A stretch of DNA of 44,839 nt from positions 1-44,839 of the forward strand of contig NZ_LIQX01000241.1 in assembly GCF_001418475.1 (NCBI RefSeq). Direction: 5' to 3'. The notes under the pieces are model-generated. The model was given only the letters and a program-made list of their open reading frames with translations. It had not been told where the DNA came from and did not search any database. This stretch comes from Streptomyces ossamyceticus (lineage in GTDB: Bacteria > Actinomycetota > Actinomycetes > Streptomycetales > Streptomycetaceae). The position numbers and the translations under genes are program-made. Of the stretch, positions 23,239 through 28,290 are shown piece by piece; the stretch's first letter is position 1; each line of letters starts with the position of its first letter.

Positions 23239-23299
23239 GCTGAGGGGGCATCATGCCGCCGTCCGGGGGCGTCCGTACGCGCTGTGGCCGTCCTGTGAC
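23239..23299 (-). promoter_or_regulatory. two-part conserved upstream element, copy A
   Basis: Block 1 (23285-23299, minus strand GTCACAGGACGGCCA) and block 2 (23239-23256, GCATGATGCCCCCTCAGC) are 28 bp apart and lie 23 bp before the lipoprotein ATG at 23215. The same two blocks with identical 28-bp spacing precede the lipoprotein genes at 24041 and 24672. They probably form a shared promoter or regulator target; block 2 could also be an in-frame translation start. Confidence 0.75.
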
Positions 23300-23303
23300 G
23301 TGG

Positions 23304-23513
23304 TCAGCGGCGTTGGGCTTCGATGGCGAGGGTGAGGCGGGTGAGCCGGGCCCGCTCGCGGACGGTGTCGGGCAGCGTGAGCGGTTCGGGCCCGCAGCAG
23401 CCCTTGAGGCAGGTGCTGTGTCCCTCGGAGACGAGGTGGACGTGTGCGCCTTGCCGGGCGAGCTGGTGGGCGGCTTCGGCGGCGCTGTGGGGCGCCGTGG
23501 GGATGTGGGGCAT
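23304..23513 (-). CDS. small cytoplasmic protein with CLKGCC motif
   Basis: Encodes 69 residues from ATG 23513 with GGAGGCGCC just before it. Helical N-terminus (AAEAAHQLARQGAHVHLV), then STCLKGCCG, then a helical end (RERARLTRLTLAIEA). The clustered cysteines could bind a metal. It lies between two lipoprotein cassettes. I do not recognise the family. Confidence 0.65.
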   Translation of the reverse strand: MPHIPTAPHSAAEAAHQLARQGAHVHLVSEGHSTCLKGCCGPEPLTLPDTVRERARLTRLTLAIEAQRR

Positions 23514-23593
23514 GGCGCCTCCGTTGGATGGGCGGCGGCGCGGTGGGGCAGCCCCTCGCCCGTGCCCTTCCGCGCCGCCGCCGGGCACGACAA

Positions 23594-23621
23594 AGCCCCC
23601 GGGTTCAGGTCACCGGGGGCT
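23594..23621 (-). terminator. hairpin after the PASTA lipoprotein gene
   Basis: AGCCCCCGG (23594-23602) pairs with CCGGGGGCT (23613-23621) around a 10-nt loop, 21 bp after the stop of the gene at 23643. Confidence 0.75.
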
Positions 23622-23642
23622 CGTCGTGAGTGGTGTGGATGG

Positions 23643-24041
23643 TCAGCAGGACTCGTCGAGCTTGACGGAGTAGATGGCGACGCGGAGGGCGCCCGTGGTG
23701 CCCGGCGCCGGGTCCTGGCGGCAGACCTTCCAATTGCTGTTGTCGAGGATCCAGCGGCCCTCGGACGACGCGTCCTCCTCGTTGACCATGAAGCCCTTGC
23801 TGCGCAGCAGGCTCTGCGCCTCGCCGTGGTTCATGCCGACGACGTCGGGCACCTCGCTGGTCTCCGGCTCGGCCTCGTCGGTGGCCTCGTCGGGTGTTTT
23901 CGTGCTGGCGTCCGTCTTGGGCTGCTTGCTGGTGTCCTGGGCTGTGCTGTCCGGCTTGCTTGGGCTGGTGTCGCTTTCGCAGGCGGTGAGTGTGAGCAGG
24001 GCTGCGGCGGCGAGTGCGGCGGCGATGGTGCGCTTGTCCAT
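23643..24041 (-). CDS. secreted PASTA-like lipoprotein 2
   Basis: Encodes 132 residues from ATG 24041. Signal peptide MDKRTIAAALAAAALLTLTAC with lipobox Cys21, a Ser/Thr/Asp/Glu-rich linker to about residue 63, then one PASTA-type domain (EVPDVVGMNHGEAQSLLRSK, closing QDPAPGTTGALRVAIYS). PASTA modules bind peptidoglycan fragments or beta-lactams in kinases and PBPs. A surface lipoprotein binding the wall could alter phage entry. The gene has its own upstream element and its own terminator, so it is expressed as a single unit. Confidence 0.85.
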   Translation of the reverse strand: MDKRTIAAALAAAALLTLTACESDTSPSKPDSTAQDTSKQPKTDASTKTPDEATDEAEPETSEVPDVVGMNHGEAQSLLRSKGFMVNEEDASSEGRWILDNSNWKVCRQDPAPGTTGALRVAIYSVKLDESC

Positions 24042-24067
24042 GTTGTTTCCCCACGGGTGTTGCGTGA

Positions 24068-24130
24068 GCTGAGGGAGCATCATGCGCCGTTTGGGGTGGT
24101 CGTGGTGGTGGAGTGGCGGTCCTGTGACAC
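24068..24130 (-). promoter_or_regulatory. two-part conserved upstream element, copy B
   Basis: Block 1 at 24114-24130 (TGTCACAGGACCGCCA) and block 2 at 24068-24085 (GCATGATGCTCCCTCAGC), separated by 28 bp, lie 26 bp upstream of the PASTA lipoprotein ATG. Spacing between blocks is the same as in copies A and C, while flanking sequence differs. Confidence 0.75.
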
Positions 24131-24151
24131 GAATGGGTGCCGGACATGGCG

Positions 24152-24177
24152 AAGGCCCCGCTGTCGGGCGGGGCCTT
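24152..24177 (-). terminator. hairpin after lipoprotein 3 gene
   Basis: AAGGCCCCGC (24152-24161) pairs with GCGGGGCCTT (24168-24177) around a 6-nt loop, 12 bp beyond the stop of the lipoprotein gene at 24190-24672. It isolates that gene from the PASTA lipoprotein gene. Confidence 0.82.
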
Positions 24178-24189
24178 GGCTGGAGGCGG

Positions 24190-24672
24190 TCAGCGCTGCA
24201 CTGTGCCGTCCAGGGCTTCGGCGACCTTCGGGGCGAGGCGCAGGCTGTCGGCCCTGGCTTCCTTGCTCTTGGTGGGCAGGCTGACTGCCCAGGTGTCGCC
24301 GGTGACGGCTACTCCGCCGAAGCTCTTGGAGAGCGGGATCCACGCCTTCAGCGACTCGGCGTTGGGGAACATGTTGATGCCGCTCTCGCCGGCCGCGGCC
24401 TGCCCAGCCTTGTCCGTGATCGTGAGGCCGTAGGACTTGCCACCGACCTTGGTGATGTACGACTCGTCGGTCCGCTCCTTGGGCGTGGACGCGGTGAACC
24501 CGGCGTCATTGAGCGCATCGGCGATGTTCGGCGCCGTGTCGAGTTGACGAGCCTCGGGCGCCGAGGAGTTGCCGCCGCTGTTGGCCTTGCCGTCGTCGTC
24601 GCTGCCGATGCAGCCGACGAGGGTGAGGGCGAGTACGGCTGTGACGGCGCTGATGGCTCCGCGGGTGCGCAT
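24190..24672 (-). CDS. secreted lipoprotein 3
   Basis: Encodes 160 residues from ATG 24672 with GGGGGAACC before it. Signal peptide MRTRGAISAVTAVLALTLVGC with lipobox Cys21 closely resembles that of lipoprotein 1, but the mature part differs: a Ser/Gly/Asp linker, then an alpha/beta domain (NIADALNDAGFTAS, SYGLTITDKAG, DTWAVSLPTKSKE). No enzyme motif. It may be a solute- or wall-binding lipoprotein. Single-gene unit with its own upstream element and terminator. Confidence 0.8.
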   Translation of the reverse strand: MRTRGAISAVTAVLALTLVGCIGSDDDGKANSGGNSSAPEARQLDTAPNIADALNDAGFTASTPKERTDESYITKVGGKSYGLTITDKAGQAAAGESGINMFPNAESLKAWIPLSKSFGGVAVTGDTWAVSLPTKSKEARADSLRLAPKVAEALDGTVQR

Positions 24673-24692
24673 GGTTCCCCCTGGGTGGTGTG

Positions 24693-24755
24693 GCTGAGGG
24701 GGCATCATGTCGTCACGTCGCAGGGGTTGTCGGCGCTGTGGCCGTCCTGTGACAC
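24693..24755 (-). promoter_or_regulatory. two-part conserved upstream element, copy C
   Basis: Block 1 at 24739-24755 (GTGTCACAGGACGGCCA) and block 2 at 24693-24710 (ACATGATGCCCCCTCAGC), again 28 bp apart and 20 bp before the lipoprotein ATG. Distances from block 2 to the three lipoprotein ATGs are 20, 23 and 26, all congruent modulo 3. Confidence 0.75.
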
Positions 24756-24881
24756 GCGGCGCGGCCGTTCTCCGTGCCTTACTCCTCTAGTGAGTGACGC
24801 TCGCCACTTCCGCGTCGCAGATCGGGCTCCCCACCACTACTTCCAGGTGCTGGTGATTCCGACAGGAGGAGGCAGAGTCCG

Positions 24882-24983
24882 TTGCCCGATGAGCCCAATG
24901 GCTCTGGACCGGACTGGGCGTTCTGGGCGGTGGTGATCGCCTTGATCGATCTGGTCATGCGAGTCGTGGAGAAGATCGCCTGA
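24882..24983 (+). CDS. possible 33-residue membrane peptide
   Basis: A short rightward frame starts at TTG 24882, with AGGAGGAGG about 10-12 nt upstream, and ends at TGA 24981-24983. The peptide has a polar start (PDEPNGSGPD), a hydrophobic helix (WAFWAVVIALIDLVMRVV) and a basic end. A perfect 12-bp terminator hairpin follows 14 bp later. The strong ribosome site, membrane helix and terminator favour a real small gene, possibly toxin-like or regulatory; TTG start is a weakness. Confidence 0.5.
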   Translation: MPDEPNGSGPDWAFWAVVIALIDLVMRVVEKIA

Positions 24984-24996
24984 TCCACGAATCGGT

Positions 24997-25026
24997 GAAG
25001 CCCCAGCCCTACCCGGCTGGGGCTTC
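24997..25026 (+). terminator. perfect 12-bp terminator hairpin
   Basis: GAAGCCCCAGCC (24997-25008) pairs with GGCTGGGGCTTC (25015-25026) with a 6-nt loop. It follows the small rightward reading frame at 24882-24983. The rest of the 25027-25219 stretch shows no gene I can support. Confidence 0.85.
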
Positions 25027-25219
25027 GCTAGAGACGTGGAAAGGGACCAGCCGCTCCCTGCGACGAGCGTGGTGGCCGGTCCCTGGTCTTGGTCCGGGCG
25101 TCCGTGGGTCGTGGCCAGCGGGCTTTTGGACCTCTGTTGCTCGGGTTCCCGAGCGGCGTGTGGGTGCCGTTTGAGGGCACAGTTGTTCACCGGGATCGTG
25201 ACACGCGGCTGACCTGCGG

Positions 25220-25420
25220 TCAAGCGGCGTTGCGGGTGGGCCGTGTAGCGGCGAGGGCGGTGACGTCTGCGACGGCGTACCAGGGCTGTCGCTCGGTGCC
25301 GCCGGAGCGGCTCAGGCGCCCGCGTTGGACGAGCTTGCGGACGCCGGCGAGGGTGATGCCGAGCTGCTGCGCGGCCTGGTGGGCGGTGAGGTGGCCGGGC
25401 CTCAGGTTCTGTGACTCCAT
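25220..25420 (-). CDS. MerR/Xis-type HTH protein
   Basis: Encodes 66 residues. LTAHQAAQQLGITLAGVRKL followed by VQRGRLSRSG and a WYAVADVTAL strand is the HTH_17/excisionase-like winged fold, used by phages for small DNA-binding regulators and recombination directionality factors of tyrosine integrases. Here the integrase is a serine type, so an Xis role is not implied. It is the last of a short leftward cluster (25844-25220). Confidence 0.82.
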   Translation of the reverse strand: MESQNLRPGHLTAHQAAQQLGITLAGVRKLVQRGRLSRSGGTERQPWYAVADVTALAATRPTRNAA

Positions 25421-25434
25421 GAGCTCATGGTGCT

Positions 25435-25647
25435 CTACGCGTCTGCGTCGGGAACAAGTTCGTCTCTCTCGGCGGGAACTGCTGAAGGGGTTGACGGTGC
25501 AGCGCGGGCCGACGCGACCACCGCGCGTACCTGCGCACGGATCGTCGGGCTGATCGGGGGCGCCTCCGCCGCGTTCCGCTCGGCGGCCTTCATGCCGGCC
25601 TCACCGATAGTTCGCTCGGCGTTCTCGAAGGAGAACGGCTCGCTCAT
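25435..25647 (-). CDS. small Ala/Glu-rich protein
   Basis: Encodes 70 residues from ATG 25647 (ATGA overlap with the upstream stop). Mostly helical (ENAERTIGEAGMKAAERNAA; TIRAQVRAVVASARAA) with an acidic end. No motif recognised. Coupled to the gene upstream and followed 15 bp later by the HTH gene, so probably one transcript. Confidence 0.62.
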   Translation of the reverse strand: MSEPFSFENAERTIGEAGMKAAERNAAEAPPISPTIRAQVRAVVASARAAPSTPSAVPAERDELVPDADA

Positions 25648-25844
25648 GTCGCATTCACCTCAGCGGCCCTGCGTGCCTGCAAGCGGGCTGCGGCCGGTGC
25701 GAGGATCGGCCGGAGCCGGCGGATCACCTCGGCCCTAACCTCGGGCGGCGCACTCTCGAAGTCGCGCGCGGCGGCCTCGACCTCTTCATGGATTCGCGCG
25801 ATGACCTCGTCGCCGAGAAGCGCTCGGCGCTGCTCGGGGGTCAT
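25644..25844 (-). CDS. small helical charged protein
   Basis: Encodes 66 residues: TPEQRRALLGDEVIARIHEE, then EVRAEVIRRLRPILAPAAARL. Highly charged helices without a named motif. Similar short proteins of this opening occur in Streptomyces genomes and mobile elements. No clear ribosome site precedes the ATG at 25844, so it may be leaderless. First gene of the 25844-25220 cluster. Confidence 0.62.
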   Translation of the reverse strand: MTPEQRRALLGDEVIARIHEEVEAAARDFESAPPEVRAEVIRRLRPILAPAAARLQARRAAEVNAT

Positions 25845-26028
25845 GTGGATCTGCCCGAAGCAGCTGCCGTTTGACCTTCACTGTTCATGCCTGAGTTACT
25901 GCCCGACTCGCGTGAGCGCCGCTCCGCCTGATCGTGCGGTTTGCCAGGGGTCTCTCACCCGGCCAGAGGCATGAGGATGCGCCCTGCTGCCGTATAGGCG
26001 ACGCTGACTTAGGGCTTCCATTACGCCC

Positions 26029-26226
26029 TTGATCATCTACCTGCCCGACGAGGACGACGGACGCCGTGTGCGCGTCGTCGGCGAGATCCTCGGCCGGGCG
26101 CACAGCCTGCGGAACGTTGCTGAGTTCCTGCACTGGGCCGGGAATGAGGACGCCGACGAGACATACGTCGCGGCGTCCGGGCTGATCGAATGGCGCGGCG
26201 GCGGACCACAGGAGTGGGAACACTGA
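26029..26226 (+). CDS. conserved small actinobacterial protein
   Basis: Encodes 65 residues if started at TTG 26029 (LIIYLPDEDDGRRVRVVGEI, with a late FLHWAGNEDADE and GLIEWRGGG). It has a compact alpha/beta look, acidic, and I recall similar proteins in Streptomyces but no function. The start is uncertain because no good ribosome site is seen. It is the first rightward gene of the island containing XRE-ImmA and PIN genes. Confidence 0.6.
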   Translation: MIIYLPDEDDGRRVRVVGEILGRAHSLRNVAEFLHWAGNEDADETYVAASGLIEWRGGGPQEWEH

Positions 26227-26379
26227 ACTGGCGAGCTGGGGCAGACAGGCGCGCTCTCATTCGAACAACCGTCTGGCGGATGCCTCTCGCGCCCCAGGTC
26301 TCCCGCATGGCGCCTGAGCTGCAGTTCTCACGTAGCGTGCAGATCATTTGTGCAGGTGAGGGCCGGTGCAACCTGTTTC

Positions 26380-26393
26380 GATTTTCGAAAATC
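26380..26393. promoter_or_regulatory. 14-bp AT-rich palindrome in XRE-ImmA promoter
   Basis: GATTTTCGAAAATC is a perfect palindrome just upstream of a -10-like TATCCT (26399-26404), itself 6 bp before the ATG at 26411. The layout suggests a leaderless transcript repressed by its own XRE product bound at the palindrome. Its AT content stands out in this genome. Confidence 0.7.
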
Positions 26394-26410
26394 CCGGGTA
26401 TCCTGGAGGC

Positions 26411-27553
26411 ATGCCGAACGAGGAAGAAACCCTACAGAGCCGCGTCCGGTCACTCATGGATGGCGCCGGGATGAACCAGACCCAACTGGCCGAAGCCATC
26501 GGAATCACGAAACCGAAGATGTCCCTGTCTCTCGGCGGGGATCGCCACTTCTCCACCTACGAGCTGGCGGCCATCGCCGAGCACTTCGGTACGACCGTTG
26601 ACTACCTGCTCACAGGCAAGCGGCCGCCTGCAGTCGCACTCGCCGCCCGCGATGACTCGGACGAGTCGCCCGCGTGGGAGGTGGCCGTGAAGCGCGCCGA
26701 GACTTTCGACGAGACCGAGGCGGCATTGAACGATCTCGGAATCGCTCAGGTCATCTCACCACTCGTCGGTTGGGAGCGCCCTGCGTTCAGTGGGCTGGCA
26801 ATCGCCGATGGCCCAACGCTGGCCGAAGCTGCACGTGCTCTCCTGGCCCATGACTTCCGTGCCGACATGCCCAGCGCAATCGAAGCCGCCTTTGGCATCC
26901 ACGTCGCTGCTCAGCCGTTCGGCCCCGGCTTCGATGGCCTCTCCTGGCGGAGCGAGGACTGCCGAATCATCGTGATCAACACGGATGCCGCCTGGAGCCG
27001 TCAACGCTTCACCCTGGCTCACGAACTGGAACATCACCTCGCGGGGGACGTTGACACGATGGGCCTCGTCGTCGACAAGGACGTCATGTCCACGCACCAC
27101 CGCATCGCAGAAATGCGCGCCAACTCGTTTGCCGCCGCGCTGCTCATGCCAGAGCAGGAGATCCGGGAGCGAGTCAAAGACAAGATCACACCGACGTTGT
27201 TCGCCTCCCTGGTCGGCGACTTCCTCGTTTCCTCAGATGCACTGGCTTGGCGACTCAAGAATCTGGGCCTCGTCGATGGCGCTGAGCGAAGCCGCCTTGC
27301 CTGTATGTCCGCGCCCGAGGCGGCACGAGAAGGCGGCTGGGAAGACCGCTACTTCGAGCTGGTCAAGCATCAGAGCAGGCAGCGGCTACCGGAGGCGCTC
27401 GTGGAACGTTGCCTGCGGGCGTTCGTGGCTGGCGACATCAGCGCCCAGTGGCCAGCGCGCGTCCTTGGATGCGAGACGGACCTGCTGCATGAGGCTTTGG
27501 ACGGAGCTGCGAGCGAGGTGGCCGAGGACAAGGAACCGGTGTTCACTCCGTGA
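26411..27553 (+). CDS. XRE regulator fused to ImmA/IrrE metallopeptidase
   Basis: Encodes 380 residues from ATG 26411, taken as leaderless; a GTG at 26366 would add 15 residues across the palindrome. Residues about 6-70 are an XRE HTH (MNQTQLAEAIGITKPKMSLS). Residues about 160-260 are a DUF955 zinc peptidase: FTLAHELEHHLAG with His204, Glu205, His208, and the later EMRANSFAAALLMP helix supplying a third ligand at about Glu235. ImmA-type proteases cleave phage repressors; IrrE types control stress genes. Its stop overlaps the PIN gene start (GTGA), a two-gene module. Confidence 0.92.
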   Translation: MPNEEETLQSRVRSLMDGAGMNQTQLAEAIGITKPKMSLSLGGDRHFSTYELAAIAEHFGTTVDYLLTGKRPPAVALAARDDSDESPAWEVAVKRAETFDETEAALNDLGIAQVISPLVGWERPAFSGLAIADGPTLAEAARALLAHDFRADMPSAIEAAFGIHVAAQPFGPGFDGLSWRSEDCRIIVINTDAAWSRQRFTLAHELEHHLAGDVDTMGLVVDKDVMSTHHRIAEMRANSFAAALLMPEQEIRERVKDKITPTLFASLVGDFLVSSDALAWRLKNLGLVDGAERSRLACMSAPEAAREGGWEDRYFELVKHQSRQRLPEALVERCLRAFVAGDISAQWPARVLGCETDLLHEALDGAASEVAEDKEPVFTP

Positions 27554-28089
27554 CGATCCTGATAACCGACGCCTGCTCTGTGATCAACTTTGCTGCATCA
27601 GGCGATATGGAGCTGCTCAAGTCGGGCCTTGCCGTACGCACGCCTCGTTGCACGCAGGCCGTGGACGCCGAGCTACGGAAGTGGGTCCACAACTTTCCGG
27701 CACTGCAGCCGCTACTCGACGAGGGCTGGCTCGGTGAGCCGATCGAACTCAACCGGACGGAGGACCAGAAGAACGTCGGTCGTCTTCGCACCGCGCTCGG
27801 CGGTACCCGCAACGAGCCGACCCTCCACCTAGGCGAGGCCGAGTCCATCCACGCGATGCGTACGCGAGTTGAGCTCACTGGGGCGGTTCTGCTCACCGAT
27901 GATCGGGATGCGGCTCGTATGGCTGGCCGCAACAGCCTCACGACCTGGGACACCACGCGATTGCTTGCAGACTTCCACGCCAGTGGGGATCTGGAGTGGG
28001 ACGAGGCGCAGCAGGTCCTTCAACGGATGGACGATGCAAACCGCGGGGTTCGCATACCTGCGAGCTACCACGACTTCACACAAGGCTGA
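27550..28089 (+). CDS. PIN-domain nuclease-like protein
   Basis: Encodes 179 residues from GTG 27550. The PIN acidic pattern is present: Asp7 in ILITDACSVINFA, Glu41 (DAELRKW), Glu96/Glu98 (LGEAESIHAMRT) and Asp117/Asp118 with Asp120 (LLTDDRDAARMA). PIN proteins are metal-dependent RNases, often toxins. Coupling to an XRE-ImmA gene resembles toxin/regulator pairs in which the Xre-peptidase controls or neutralises the partner. Activity and target are unknown. It ends in a region of purine repeats. Confidence 0.87.
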   Translation: MTILITDACSVINFAASGDMELLKSGLAVRTPRCTQAVDAELRKWVHNFPALQPLLDEGWLGEPIELNRTEDQKNVGRLRTALGGTRNEPTLHLGEAESIHAMRTRVELTGAVLLTDDRDAARMAGRNSLTTWDTTRLLADFHASGDLEWDEAQQVLQRMDDANRGVRIPASYHDFTQG

Positions 28090-28113
28090 CCGGGCAACCG
28101 TCCAAAACCCTCG

Positions 28114-28290
28114 GCAGGGAGGGAAGCAGCACGGGGGAGGCCGACGCCCCGTTTCAAGGGGCAGGGAATGGCTTCTTATGCTGCTTCCCTTGCCTCCCCG
28201 ATTGGCCATTTCCGCAGGTCATGTACAGGGAGGCAGGGCAGGGAGCCGGGTAGGGAGAACTCCCTGGGATCCGGGCGCCTCCCTACTCGT
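28114..28290. repeat. G-rich AGGGAG repeat cluster between convergent genes
   Basis: The 193-bp gap holds several AGGGAG units (about 28117, 28227, 28240, 28252), a 10-bp inverted pair GGGAAGCAGC (28121-28130) / GCTGCTTCCC (28180-28189), and a smaller stem AGGGAG/CTCCCT around 28252-28265. The stop of the translocase gene lies at its edge. It may be a convergent terminator or a cis site for DNA transfer or replication. Confidence 0.5.

Noticed and set aside
23285..24755. TGTCACA in the lipoprotein upstream blocks as an ECF-sigma -35 element
   Set aside because: The string resembles a known ECF -35, but I could not find a matching conserved -10 such as CGTC at the right spacing in all copies.
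24779..24988. Minus-strand 69-codon frame opposite the small membrane peptide
   Set aside because: No ribosome site, Ser/Pro-rich translation without structure, no neighbour coupling.
25220..25420. Excisionase for the integrase
   Set aside because: The fold fits Xis proteins of tyrosine integrases; the integrase here is a serine type, so I call it only an HTH protein.
28114..28290. CRISPR array
   Set aside because: The repeats are short, irregular and without spacers of even length; no cas genes are present anywhere in the window.
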